Shown here in pieces: positions 24,220 through 35,072 of a stretch of DNA of 64,000 nt. Within the stretch, counting starts at the first letter, position 1; every line of letters begins with the position of its first letter. The notes under the pieces are model-generated. The model made no database searches, was not told the DNA's origin, and saw only the letters and a list, made by a program, of their open reading frames with translations. A program made the translations under genes and the position numbers. This stretch comes from Gymnopus androsaceus JB14 (Eukaryota; Basidiomycota; Agaricomycetes; Agaricales; Omphalotaceae), in assembly GCA_009733575.1 (NCBI GenBank), contig ML769467.1, forward strand, positions 62,001 to 126,000, read 5' to 3'.

Positions 24220-25330
24220 TTTTGTTTTTTGGCTGCTCGAGCTTCCCATTGCGAGGATGATTGGATGCAGTATAATATGCACGCCTTGCAGTAGATACTT
24301 ACACAAATAAGACTGAAGTGCTACGCCTATCACCTTAGGATGATACACTACGAGTAGAACACAATAGATAAAGTCCACTACTAACTAAAGGAATGGGTAA
24401 TGACACTGTGAAGAACGTAAAGCCTCCTTCAGGGGGATTGCTCTCATCGAGTTGCAGATTAATAGATGTGATCAAATGAATGAAAAGGGGGCGGTCGATT
24501 GTGGTTCGAGTGCAATAACGGACACTTTGGTGGTTGAAGCTGCATCCCCGCGTACCTATAAAACATGAAATCGAGTATCTGTGAACAGAAGTGTGGACGC
24601 ATATAACCACATACCGCTACAACAACTTTTATATCATTGCTAGCTTCTAGTACTTGAATTAATTAGCTGCGGATACTATCGACAAACAATGCATCCTGCT
24701 CAATCAAAAATCCAGAACCGCCGTTATCGACAACAACTGAATCAGAGCTGTCATTTTCATTGATTTCGAACCAAAACTTGGAAATTGAAGAGGTTGTGTT
24801 GATAGTCACGTTGAAAAAGTAGCGTTCAGCGGTTACACCAAGTGTTTGGCTGACTATAGTGAAATCGACTTGTTCAGTACTGGATGGTTGTATGGAGCAT
24901 CCAATGGATGGAAAGAAAGATCCCTGTCGATCGGTCCACAGCATAATTACGGTTGAGGTTGTGCTGGGACTGAGAACCTAGAGATGTGATTTATCAGTTC
25001 AAGCAATTCACAAATCCAAGTATACGTACTCGCAGAGAGGTACGAAAGCAGAGGATCGTCTACGAGGTAATCAAACAGTTCTGAAATGGGATCGGTGAGG
25101 CTCACGCCGTTTGGGACATTGTTGATCATTCTTTGAATCAAGTTTCCACAGGTTTCGGTGAAGGTATCAGGCGAGAGAAGAATGTTAAGAAAGAGCGATT
25201 ACAGTATTGCGCAGAGTTTATAAGAAGAAATGAACATATGTTTGCATGGTCACATTTCCGTCGCTCGAGAAAATACGGAAATCTGATCTCATAGTTACAT
25301 TCAAGTTCGGGCCCACAACAAGGATATCTT
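24220..25330 (-). pseudogene. 3' fragment of a duplicated heme peroxidase gene, split by the copia element
   Basis: Matches the 3' half and downstream flank of the complete peroxidase gene (50690-51930). Shared coding stretches include MLWTDRQGSF, VDNGGSGF, LIQRMINNVPNGV, TDPISE and LQLDESNPPEGGFTFF. The match resumes at 47645-47685, right of the copia element, so the element landed in the exon that codes QDILVVGPN in the intact gene. Damage: a 26 bp deletion near 25040 relative to the intact copy breaks the frame, a further frame change near 24480-24500 leads to TGA at 24474-24472, and the whole N-terminal half with the distal haem pocket is absent. It cannot make an active enzyme. Confidence 0.88.
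25326..25330. repeat. Copia target-site duplication, left (ATCTT)
   Basis: ATCTT stands directly before the 5' LTR and again at 47645-47649 directly after the 3' LTR. The flanks joined through one copy match the intact peroxidase exon at 51918-51950. Confidence 0.92.
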
Positions 25331-25694
25331 TGTTGGAATATCAAAGGTAAATATATCTTATTGAACTATACATGGAACGCTTTCTCGTAGTCTCCACTTG
25401 TTTGTATCACCATCCCATGCACTCCACTGTTATCATCTCGCAGACTCCACTCTGTCTCTCGCCGTATCCACTTACTCTCTCGCAGTACCCACTTTACCGT
25501 ATGGACAGTAGCCACAAGCATTCACGCAGTAGCCACCTGCCCGATATATTGTTTGTACTTAGGACTGTATATAAACTTAGGTACCGTACCCTGTAATAAC
25601 ACCGTCGTCTCCCCATCAATCTGTGTGATCGTTACTACTAAGTCCTGTGTGGACTTACTGCTACTACTTCCCATTTAGGAACGTAACTCTAATA
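25331..25694 (+). repeat. 5' LTR of the copia element
   Basis: Begins TGTTGGAATATC and ends CTCTAATA. It differs from the 3' LTR at four positions of 364, all transitions within CpG/TpG/CpA. A TATATAAA word near 25568-25575 may be its promoter TATA box. Confidence 0.95.
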
Positions 25695-25749
25695 AGTTAT
25701 GGGCCCCGGCCTTAACCATTGACGCATCATATTGCCGTAACGCTTGTTC

Positions 25750-27850
25750 ATGCCACCCAGGCCAGATCCTCCACCACTACGAACTCAACAGGAGATAAAA
25801 TCACAACAAGCACCACCACCAGTAACTCGACAACGTTCCATTGCATCTGAACAAGCCAGCTCAACGAGTAGCAAAGCTGTAACACCACAGCAGAGATCAG
25901 CACCATTACCTCCCACAGACGACACTGTTCCTTGTAAAGGACACCCACACATCTTTGATATCGACGAATTAGTCGACAGATACAAAAGCCGAACCACTGG
26001 AAGGTGGAGCCAGTGCAAAAAACAACATTGCCTAAATCAATACGACGTACTTTGGACAGGTAAATTAGCAGATTTTGCGAAACCCATTGCGAAAGAGCAG
26101 GAGCAAATCATCAGAAGTCACCTACAACACATCGCCGACGACAACGAAGACGACGATGAAGAAGAGGATACTGAAGCACCTGTTGCTCAGCCTATAGCAT
26201 CATCCTCACAACAGCATACTCCCGCTCCAACACAATCACCTGCACCAAAACGCGAACCAACCCCACCTACACCTCCACAATCATCTCCACAGGGCACCGC
26301 ACCCCAATTTCCATATTCAAATACGGAACCACCTTCTCCACACAGAACCCCATCGCCATCAGATCCCGGATCACCAGGCGCTTTAATTGCTGATTCCGAT
26401 GACGACGACGAAATGTCTAAAGCACTAAAAGCTTTTGATAAGGTTACAACCTTAAAGTCGGACGGATCAAATTGGGACACGTGGAAAACTTGAGTGGAAT
26501 TTGCAGCCAGATCTATCGACTATCAGCGTTATTTGGAATGGAATCTGCAACCTGATCTTGCTCAAGGATCAAATGAGGAGCATAGGGGAAAAGATAGTGA
26601 TTTGCTGAATGCAATCATTGGCAGGTTATCGGATGGAATATTCCGAAGGTATAGGCACTACGACAACACGAAGCAGTTGTGGGAAAATTTACTCGCTGAT
26701 TATGATTCTAAAAATGCTCTTACTGAATCATTTTTACAAAGACGACTCCACACTATGCGATGCTCAGACCCATCCAAGGTCAATAAACATTTGGACAACA
26801 TGATCAGCATCCGCGACGACCTCACGACTAGGGGAATCGATATCAACAATGATATATTCGTCAACACCATTATGTCCTCTGTCCCTGACACCTTCAAAGC
26901 TACGATAAACGCATTAGCTGTTTTTTCCACTAAATCTGACAAGAAGCTCAGTCCTGCGGAGCTCATCTCTACCATTCGTGCTGAATCAATGGTACACCAA
27001 ATGCGACATGATCACAAGAAGGAATCGGCAAACTATGCCGGTAACAGGGGAAGAGGAGGTTTCCGAGGTCGTGGAAATTCCTTTAGGGGAAATTCCCGAG
27101 GTAGAGGCAGAGGCCGCGGAGGATCAACGAGTCGCCAAGACTCCGTTTGTTACAACTGCGGAGGTAAAGGTCACTTTGGAAATCAATGTCCATCGGAGAA
27201 ACGCAGTCAGGCCAATGAGGCCAAGGAGACGAAGGCTCCTAAAGAAAAGCAGAAGAAGAAGTCGGATGGAAACTGGAGAGATAGGCCAAAGAACAGCGAA
27301 GTGGCATCCTCATCCATGATTGAGGAAGTACCAGAGTCATCATGGGCAGCAATCGAAATTCCCGCTAAGCATGGGAATCTTGTTTTCGATTTTTCAGAAA
27401 TAGCTGATAAATTCAAATTAGCTCTTTCATTGCCGAGCGATCAAAGCTGCATAGTGCAGAACATCAAAGTCGACACTCCGCCACCTCTTACTCTTAACGA
27501 TAAAGAGAAGGAAGAAGTATACGTCAACGTTAACCTCTTTCCTTCCTTCAAATTTGAATATGATACCGAAGAAAGAGTTGGAAAAGGTGATCACGCTTAC
27601 GCTGCAGCCCACAGTTACGGAGCAATTCTTTTCGACTCCGGATGCTCTACCCACATGACACCACTCACCGCTGAACTCAGGAATCAATGGGAGATTCCAA
27701 CACGAGTCATCCAGGCTGCTAACGCGGAAACCTTCACGGCAAACATCTCCGGCACACTCCATCTGGGACTTCCAACATTTGAACAAGAAATAAGAATGTT
27801 AAAGCTCCCCAACACCCTTCTATGTCCAGACACTCCCAACACACTCATAT
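25750..27850 (+). pseudogene. Copia gag and protease part (one in-frame TGA; 3' end cut by MITE)
   Basis: ATG at 25750. The N-terminal 230 residues are proline/serine-rich and include a Cys/His cluster (PCKGHPHIF ... SQCKKQHC). A Gag (UBN2-like) helical region follows, beginning SNWDTWKT, then an RG-rich segment and a CCHC zinc knuckle (CYNCGGKGHFGNQC) near 27150-27190. The protease active site is FDSGCSTHMTP near 27633-27663. TGA at 26491-26493 interrupts an otherwise open frame right after TWKT and fits a CGA to TGA change. The frame leaves copia sequence at 27851 where the MITE-like element begins. Confidence 0.88.
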
Positions 27851-28214
27851 GTCAGAAAGTTAAAATGGCGCTTATAATCGACCCCTGATTACGGCGATTA
27901 TGGGGTTTATAATCAATAGTGATCAAAGAGTCGAGGCCCGTTTATAACCTGATTATCGGGTTTATAACCAATTACAGGCCAAATACGGGCCAATTTTAGA
28001 TTGAAAAAGGCCAGAGAACGTCAAGTCGATGTTCGTGAAAAATTTCAATTTATTCAATTTTGTATGGTAACCATGTACAAGCGCTTATAAACCCCATAAT
28101 CGCGCGCTGAATTGAAATCTGACTCTTTTGTGGCAACCGCTTATATGCGGCATTCCGATTATGGGGTTTATAACTGCTTATGGCCGCTTATCGGCATTTG
28201 TTCACTTTTCCGAC
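27851..28214. mobile_element. 364 bp MITE-like element inside the copia pol region
   Basis: Flanked by ATAT at 27847-27850 and 28215-28218; removing it with one ATAT restores the copia frame exactly. Ends are imperfect inverted repeats (GTCAGAAAGT left, GTCGGAAAAGT as reverse complement right). Inside, the word GATTATGGGGTTTATAA occurs at about 27893 and 28158 and inverted at about 28083, and TTATAA-type words are frequent. No coding capacity. The superfamily of its donor transposase is not identified. Confidence 0.8.
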
Positions 28215-28759
28215 ATATCACTGGGAAAACTCGACGATGATGGTTATGCCATCCACACCGCAAATGGTAAAATGACGATCAGAGATCGCCAGGGGAAACT
28301 CGTGAGAGTTATCCCAAAGATTAACGGACTATACCAGATCCCATCACGGGAACACGCTTATTCGACTAAGATCGGCAGATTGGTATCTCTTTACGAGGCA
28401 CACTGCATCTTAGGTCACCTCAACTATGCTTACGTGAAGCATATGTTCCGAGATAACCAGGTTCGTGGAATCGGATTGGATCCGAAACAAATGGACAAAC
28501 CAGAATGCCGCGCTTGTATGCTTGGGAAAGCATCCAGGTATCCTATCGCTCAGGTGCGATCATCTCCATGTGCAGAGAATTTTGGAGACGTCTTCCACAT
28601 GGATGTATGGGGACCATCACAAGTCAGGACGGTAAACCATTGCATTTACACGCTGACTTTAGTTGACGAAGCAACTGACTGGTTGGAGGAACCCCAAATG
28701 AAGTCGAAGGACGAGTCATTCGCACAGTACGTGGTTCTCCAAACAGGTCTCCAAACTCA
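28215..28759 (+). pseudogene. Copia pre-integrase domain and first part of integrase
   Basis: Continues the pol frame after the MITE: LGKLDDDGYAIHTANGK, then the zinc-binding pre-integrase region (CILGHLNYAYVKHMF ... CRACMLGKAS) and the start of the integrase core with the first catalytic aspartate (DVFHMDVWGP). The frame is cut at 28760 by the KDZ element, after the codons QTGLQTQ. The remaining integrase core resumes at 44911. Confidence 0.88.
28751..28759. repeat. Probable KDZ target-site duplication, left (CCAAACTCA)
   Basis: The same nine bases stand at 44911-44919. Keeping one copy rejoins the copia integrase frame without gain or loss of a base. The duplication may be eight bases (CAAACTCA), with the ninth shared by chance. 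Confidence 0.8.
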
Positions 28760-28776
28760 GCTGCAGCTGTAAGTTT

Positions 28777-28836
28777 AATGCAAAGTACGTAGGCAATAGT
28801 CCTAAACGCTATAATGCAAAGTAATGGGGCAAGTGT
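28777..28836. repeat. KDZ terminal inverted repeat, left
   Basis: Starts AATGCAAAGTACG and contains CCTAAACGCTATAATGCAAAGTAA and GGGGCAAGTG; the reverse complement of the right end matches with a few mismatches. The word AATGCAAAGTA occurs twice, about 35 bp apart, and may be a transposase-binding iteron. Confidence 0.88.
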
Positions 28837-29435
28837 CTACCCTGCCAAATATTTTCCTGGGGCCACCAGCTCGGCATTGGGCTTAACTTCGGCACCCGTT
28901 CTTATGCCTCAATTGGGTCATCCCAATTTGGATTTCAGGTCATGTACATATAAATACCTTATCAATTGCCGGATATAGACTCGTCGACTTGAAGGAAATG
29001 CAGTCACTTAGGCGCTTAGTTTACGGCGCCAAACCTCATTACACTACTAGTTTGAACTTTGGTTCACGTTCACTATCTTAATTCAACTTATACAAGTGTA
29101 TTGTAAATCGGCTTCTTTTCCTAAGTTCTTTTTATACTTTTATTCAAATCCAAGTTATACATGATTCAACGTTAGAAAAGCACTTCAAACTTGCCATTAA
29201 ACTTAATCATTATAACGAGCATCTTTAATAACATTAATATTCAATGGGAACACAACATTGTATTGCAAAGTACCACGAAAGCGGAACTAAGAATGACGAG
29301 GAGAGACACGAGGAGAGCACAGGCGACGAGGGCCACTAATACGATGGGGAGAACGGGAACGAGGGGAACGGGAACGCGGGGCATGGGAACGAGGGAAACG
29401 AGAACAAGGGTTTACTATTGTATTGCATCAGTATC
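28837..29435. other. KDZ left subterminal region, no gene
   Basis: AT-rich to about 29270, then a degenerate run of GGGAACG/GGGACGAG-type repeats at 29290-29410 that gives an arginine/threonine/glycine-rich ORF of no apparent meaning. Confidence 0.45.
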
Positions 29436-29930
29436 TTACGCAAAAATGAAAGGAAAACACATACATTGTCTTGTAGGGACCTCGGCGTCAGAGAGAAGGC
29501 TATCGGAGACCCTCGAGGTCATTGTTGTGGGCATCCCCAAACTTTCGACTCTTTTGCCTTCGTTACCCCAGGCTGAGACGTTTTGATCATCCCAAGAAGA
29601 ACCTGAGCCTGTCCCCCACCCGCCGCTGCCAGACCACAATTCAACATCTCTAGTCCCCCAAAGACCAATTCCCGTCTGGCTGACGGAGTCCCAACCACTC
29701 TCGTCCTCCTTCTTCTTCTTCTTCTCTTCCTCCACCCTCCTTTTTTCCTTCTCCCGCAGAACGATGCTCCAAAGTGGACGACCCATGACCAAGATGAACC
29801 TCGGAGAGACTTGAGTGTAGCACTGGGTTGCGAACAGCGAAAGATCCCTCGAGACTCGTGAAACAAACAGTTGCCGGTCCTTCACATGCTCTTCCAGACC
29901 TGAAATTGAAATCAGAGCGATAAGAATCAA
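29436..29930 (-). CDS. Hypothetical GW-rich ORF in the KDZ element
   Basis: Open minus-strand frame of 164 codons, probably the last exon of a gene; its start is not settled. A basic/acidic coiled-coil segment (LREKEKRRVEEEKKKKKED) is followed by a tail in which tryptophans alternate with glycine, serine and aspartate (SGWDS, GLWGT, ELWSGSGGWGTG, SSWDD, SAWGN). The function is unknown; the tail resembles the GW/WG Argonaute-binding type in composition only. Confidence that this is a real coding exon is modest. Confidence 0.4.
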   Translation of the reverse strand: MILIALISISGLEEHVKDRQLFVSRVSRDLSLFATQCYTQVSPRFILVMGRPLWSIVLREKEKRRVEEEKKKKKEDESGWDSVSQTGIGLWGTRDVELWSGSGGWGTGSGSSWDDQNVSAWGNEGKRVESLGMPTTMTSRVSDSLLSDAEVPTRQCMCFPFIFA

Positions 29931-30077
29931 CTTTCTACCGAATTAGAAATGTCTCTTTACTCAGCTTTTATTCTAGTTCCAGCTCCCACTTGAATCTCTT
30001 TCATAATATATATTCTATCTTTTGTAGAAGTTGATGTCCATTACAAGGGTCCTCTAAATTATCAAAAAGAAAACGGT

Positions 30078-33000
30078 TTACTTATGCATTTTTTTCCTAG
30101 CTGACCAACGAACCCCATCTCCACACTTCTGGTCTCCAGGAACCAGGTCCAATCTTCGTTTTTTACTCCGATGATGCGGCCTATACCAAAATTTAGTGAC
30201 TAGATTTGTAGAAATAAATCCCCAGGTCACGTACTTGTTCTCATTGAGTAACTCACTCAAGACCCAGTTGACATCCTTCAGCGCTGCAGTCCAGAGAGAT
30301 CGATGTTCATCACTGGTTATCATGCCCGACCACCAAAATAGGCAGTACAAGACGGTGAGCAGACCACACTGACCCGGACGATCAAATCTGGTCCAATCTC
30401 TATCACCATCTGCACCCCCAGGAATGATCCGCCCAGTTACTGCGTCGCGCTCTCTCCACTTCGGGTTCAGGGCTGACCACCATACCCACCAACTTTGGCC
30501 AAACACATCCACGTCACCTAGGATTGCCTGTGGTGGTCGGCGACTGGATGGCTTAGCGTTCTTCAACCACCAGTGAATTGCTTCCGGACGGCCCAGTGAA
30601 ACCAAAAAAGCTTTCTGTAGAGCAAAAAGCATTAGATAAGATTTAAATGCATGAATAAAGTTAGAATATACCGTGCCACTAGGGTTTTTGAATTCGTGAT
30701 ACCGTTCAAGTTTCGTCCAATCTTTGACAGTACTTGACCACAGCGTTCCCTCCGGCCTTCCATCTCCGAGTAATGACTCGTAACTGTCCCTCAGCCAGGC
30801 TGGCCAACCCATCTTATCAACGACAGTGTCTTCCATCTCCACATCTTCACCCCCACTTTCAGTCCGTGTGGGTGGGGAATTGGATTCATCAGCCGGTGCA
30901 GGAAATTCCATTGGCTCTGAAAGAGCGGAAACCGGGGCTCTCGCGTGTGTAGAATGTGGTAGAGTAGAACCAGGAGGAGAGGACGGGGCTGGAGGAACAG
31001 GAGACAGAGCCGGAGCCGGAACTGGAGGAGAATAAGACGGGGCTGGAGGGGGAGGAGATAGAGCTGGAGGAGGAGCAGACGGAGCTGGAGGAGAAGGAGA
31101 AGCCGGAACTGGAGGAGGAGACAAAGCTGGAGGAGGAGCAGTAGCTGGAACTGGAGGAGGAGGAGACGGAGCTGGAGGAGGAGCAGTAGAATGAGAACCC
31201 AATGCGACAGATGATGCTGCTGGATGAGGAGAAGGACGTTCAGAATTCCCAAAAAGTATATTGGCCGTGGTTTCTCCATAGAATATTTGATTCATCATGT
31301 ATTTGTTGTGCAGTATGTTGTTTTCTTGCTCAAACTCGTACGGCGTCCCCAATGATCTCAGCCTGTACATCTCGTTTTGGCGCTCATTGTCGGGCAACCC
31401 ATCCAGGTAGATTTTTGTTTTAGGATGTAGAATGCGGCTAGGGGGAAGCTGTGGAGTAGCACAACCGTTGTCCTCATCGTCCTTCTCACTGTTTTCCTCC
31501 TCTTCATCGCACTTGTCATTGTAATCGGCTGCACCTTCTCCTTGATCAACTACCTCCACACTCTTCTCGTTCTCTGGTTCCACCTGCTCCTCTTCAGCCA
31601 TACCTTTATCTTTACCTTTGCCCTTCCTCCGCTCCTGCGTTTGCTTCTTCGACTTGCCCTTCGAACTCTTCTTCGGCTTCAATCTATGCTGACCCGTTTC
31701 CACTTGTTCCTCGTTGTCTGGCATCCTCAGCATGGTCAGATCGTTAGCAGGAGTTTCGACTTGTTGAGATTTTTGCATGAGGCCTCCGGAAACCGTCGTA
31801 TCTTTGGATCGAATCCAATGTCATGATAATAAGCCAAAATAGGGGACAAGATCCTCACCTTTTCCGTTCAATTTCGTAGCATCTAAAAACCGCAGCCATT
31901 GGGCCAAGACGGGCAGGTAGTCATCCAGGTGCCATTGATGAAACTTACAGCCCTCAGCCGTTCCAGAGCTCACCCTAGATTCAAATCAAGTTATCAACAT
32001 CAAGATAGTGTAGTCCGACCAATCACTCACATCAGGAACGTATGGCACTTGTCCACTTCCGGATTCTCTGGTGGGGCCCCAGCGAGCAATGTTATCCAGA
32101 GGCCAGTGTGTGCCCGAATAGCATCCACAAGAGGCTGCACGAATTTAGTAAAATTCTTAATGCACCTATTACAGTAATTTCAGTCAGACAATCAGTAAGC
32201 CAAGCTCGAATGGAAAAACCTCACAGTTCTTTCGACTCCTGGTCAAGTTCATCCGCTCCTTCCAGCGTAAACCTTCCACTCATCAGCTTCTTAAACGCCG
32301 CAAACTTTGCGCTGCGGTTTTCCGCGTTCTCAATTGCGATGGCCTCCTTCACCTCCTCCGGTTCGAGCTCGTAGGTTTCCTCGGCTACTGTGCATTGGAA
32401 TTTGATCCTATCCTTCTCGTCCGGAGGATTCAACGTTCTGGCCTTTTCGTAAATTGCGTTGAACTTGTCCTTGTAGAGTGGATGCGACATCCAGAACTTG
32501 AAATCTGGCATTCCTCGAGGCGGCCCCTTCGACGTTTTGAGCATCTGATTTTTTATACCTTTGAACGCCTCCGAACCTCCTGCTCCTGCCGCAGATTTCG
32601 TCTTTGCCGTTAGACAATGAAACCAACCTTTTAATTGCTAAAATACAACCAATATATGAGGTGAAAGAGCATTTTATAATGAATAACACGCACCTCTTGG
32701 CCCTCTGCCTGTATCGCATCCTTGGCAGCCTTTTTGCGTCTCAGTAGCTCCTGACGCGCCTCCTCGGAAATCGGAGCTGGTGGAGTTGGCTCCCCCTCGC
32801 CGATGGTTGGTTCGCTGGAATAGAGAGCAGCGAACTCGGCGGGCTGTTCGCTCAAGTGCCAGGGAAACTTTTTGAACCATGTTTCTCTGAAACTAACGGG
32901 CCACTCCATCTTCTGCAATCGAGTTCCCAGCTCCACATATTTCGCTGCGTGAGACTGGAGGAACTTTAGGTGCTCTCCAAGAAAGACTCCTTGGTTCCCC

Positions 33001-33326
33001 CGCTTGCCGCCCTTATTCCTCTTCTTCTTCTTAGCGTTCGGTTGACGTACAGACCCAGTATTGTTGTCCGAGTCTGGACCTGAGGCTTCCGCGTGCGCTT
33101 TATTCCTTTTCCCTGTGTGATTCGATTTAGGGGCAGCAGCAGAAGCCTCAGCCGTATCTTCAGTGTGTATGGCCTCGTTGCCATCAGCACTCGGACGCGA
33201 CTCTGGGCCAGAGGACTCGGATCCATGGGGAGGGTTTTGATTTTCGAAAGGAGCCTGACTTTTGCGAGGAGAATCCATAGCAGAGGAAAGTGTAGCAGGA
33301 GTGACAGTTGATTTGCTTTCAGTCAT
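30078..33326 (-). CDS. Transposon-associated accessory gene of unknown function, proline-rich middle
   Basis: Start ATG at 33326. Exon 1 ends at 32694 (GAG before GTGCGT) and the next begins near 32641; further short exons lie at 32544-31880, and a long last exon covers about 31778-30078. Order of parts: a charged low-complexity N-terminus with a KKKKRNKGGKRG basic patch, a conserved region with WPVSFRETWFKKFP, a segment with HTGLWITLLAGAPPENPE, a lysine-rich and acidic part, a long PPP/APSPPP tract, then a conserved C-terminal region with MGWPAWLRDSYESLL, GRPEAIHWWLKNAK and SWWVWWSALNPKWR. I recall this arrangement as a family found many times per genome in Agaricomycetes; no function is known to me. 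It lies head to head with the next gene, 123 bp apart. Confidence 0.65.
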
Positions 33327-33449
33327 TGGACAAGTCAATTGAAAACGAAGTATACAAGAAGTATATCAGTGATTTTGCAAGTCAATGATCTCCATCATGC
33401 TTTTAGCGCCCACAGATTTTGTTTTTGATCAATTTCCTTATCTTATGTT
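33327..33449. promoter_or_regulatory. 123 bp head-to-head intergenic region in the KDZ element
   Basis: Separates the starts of two divergently transcribed cargo genes (33326 minus and 33450 plus), so it must serve both as a compact shared promoter. No specific motif is singled out. Confidence 0.45.
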
Positions 33450-34272
33450 ATGACTACCATCTGCTCGCTATTGGACTCGGAAGACGACATTCCCTCCTCC
33501 CCGTCTTCTATAACTTCATCTCTCCCTCCTATGGACACCGCTACTTGTTTCCCCCCTGTTTTCGACTCTGTAACCCCCAATCCCTCTGTCAAGGACAAAC
33601 GACGCTTTTATAACGTTTATTCTGGAGATCAATGTGGGTGCTTCAGGGACTGGTAAGTATCTTCTGTTTTTTAGCGGCAGAATGATCCTCAGATGTTGTA
33701 TACTAGGTCCGATGCCAGTGGTCGAGTTTCTCGGGTCAAAGGCAATCGGTACAAGGCCTACGACACCTGGGAGGAGGCGTTGGATGGTTGGCGCCAAAAT
33801 TGTCGGAGCTACCATCATCATCCCGCCGATTTCGTCGATGGAACACTCTTTCACCCCGAAACAACATCGAACGTTCCCGAGGCTGCTGTCCCACCACCCT
33901 CCCAACATAACATTGTTTTTTTGGCCAGGGCTGCTAGTTCCTCTCGTCCATCCACTCCTCGTAGGCCCGCGGTCCGCCCTTCTTCACCTGCATCTCCTTC
34001 CAAACATTGCTATTGCACTTCAACGTCTACATCACATGCCCCACGTCACTGGGCCGTCTCTTCTACGGATTTTAATGGTGTGGTCTCTACGTATGTATTT
34101 CTTTTATACTTACATCTTTCAAATTCATTTTTCTCATAATCATATACTTAGGATGCAAGCAAGTAGGCTGTTCGATGAAGCCGTAGGTGACAGACGTGAG
34201 GTAGATATGCGCGAGATCTCGAGCTTCGACGAGGCTCTCGAGTGGTTCAATCGCCTCAGTCTATCAACATAG
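33450..34272 (+). CDS. KDZ cargo protein with RNase H1 N-terminal (viroplasmin-like) domain
   Basis: Exons 33450-33652, 33707-34090 and 34152-34272 give 235 residues. Residues about 50-95 (YNVYSGDQCGCFRDW, then KGNRYKAYDTWEEALDGW) match the small double-stranded RNA / RNA-DNA hybrid-binding fold at the N-terminus of eukaryotic RNase H1. In that fold the signature is Y-V-x-x-G-x2-G-x-F-x2-W and a later K-x-Y/F-x2-EEA. No RNase H catalytic domain follows; the rest is serine/proline-rich with a short C-terminal helix (FDEALEWFNRL). A nucleic-acid-binding helper of transposition is plausible but not shown. Confidence 0.7.
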
Positions 34273-34547
34273 AGACGCTCCATGTAGTGCTGTTTGTGCT
34301 CGACTTATTCTTACCTTTACAACGCGATCATTGTCATTTGTTTTGTTCGGTGGAAACCTCGTGGTCCATGGACTCGGTAAGACTCTGTGGCTCGCAACCG
34401 GCGGTTTCAGGGAAGCAAGATAACTCTCCGTGATGTCGGGCATGATAACTGGTCCAGATACATATGTAGGTTTTATTACTGATCAATTGAATTGTCAAAG
34501 GCAATTCCGGATCAACCCATCGATTCTGGAAAAAGAAACATCTGTAA

Positions 34548-35072
34548 TTACAAGAACTCTTGTCGACGTCCTGGACTTTGAAAACGGAACAAGTGGTTTC
34601 TATAGCGCCATTCCAGCTCCTCCTTTCCATGCTGAAGACATCGCATCTGAATTTCTTCAATTGCAAGGACAGCCGAACGAAGCATGCACTGTAAATCACC
34701 CACTTGCGCAAGCTCCTCACTGGTAGGTCCTGCAAGATTAAGAACACAATCCCAAACACCGTCTAGCTCCCGTTCCAGGTTCGTCAAAGGTGGAAGGAAA
34801 GGATCCAGATAGTGGAATGTGCCTCCGCGGTCAAGCTCAGCCATTAAGTCCTTGAACAGCATGGCGACATACTTGTGGTACGTTTTCGGATTATCTCCTG
34901 CAGCTGAAAATATGCTATAAACCGCAACATTGAGCTTTTTGAGCGAGTTCATGTGATAACTGAGAGGTTTCTTCTCAGGCAGGGACAAACTAAAAGGTAA
35001 ATTTCAGAACACGAATAGTGAATTCTACGCTCGGGATTGCAAAACGCACGGCTTAACGTCTTGACCTCCCAT
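34548..35072 (-). CDS. Small uncharacterised KDZ cargo gene
   Basis: Two exons: the first (ATG 35072, MGGQDVKP) ends near 35051 before GTGCGT, the second runs from about 34991 to TAA 34548, about 153 residues. Mostly helical and without transmembrane segments (NSLKKLNVAVYSIFSAAGD, YVAMLFKDLMAELD, LDGVWDCVLNLAG). I do not recognise the family. Position within the element and correct splicing suggest a real gene carried by the transposon. Confidence 0.5.

Noticed and set aside
24472..24474. TGA in the peroxidase fragment as another CGA to TGA change
   Set aside because: The frame is already shifted by nearby length differences, so the stop is not a simple codon change.
25695..25712. Primer-binding site for initiator tRNA after the 5' LTR
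   Set aside because: AGTTATGGGCCCCGGC does not match the usual TGGTATCAGAGC-type site; no confident primer can be named.
27851..28214. Same length (364 bp) as the LTRs, so perhaps a solo LTR
   Set aside because: Sequence is unrelated to the LTRs; equal length is chance.
30791..31279. Leucine-rich ORF antiparallel in frame to the proline-rich tract
   Set aside because: It is the shifted-frame reading of GGAGCTGGAGGA-type repeats in the accessory gene.
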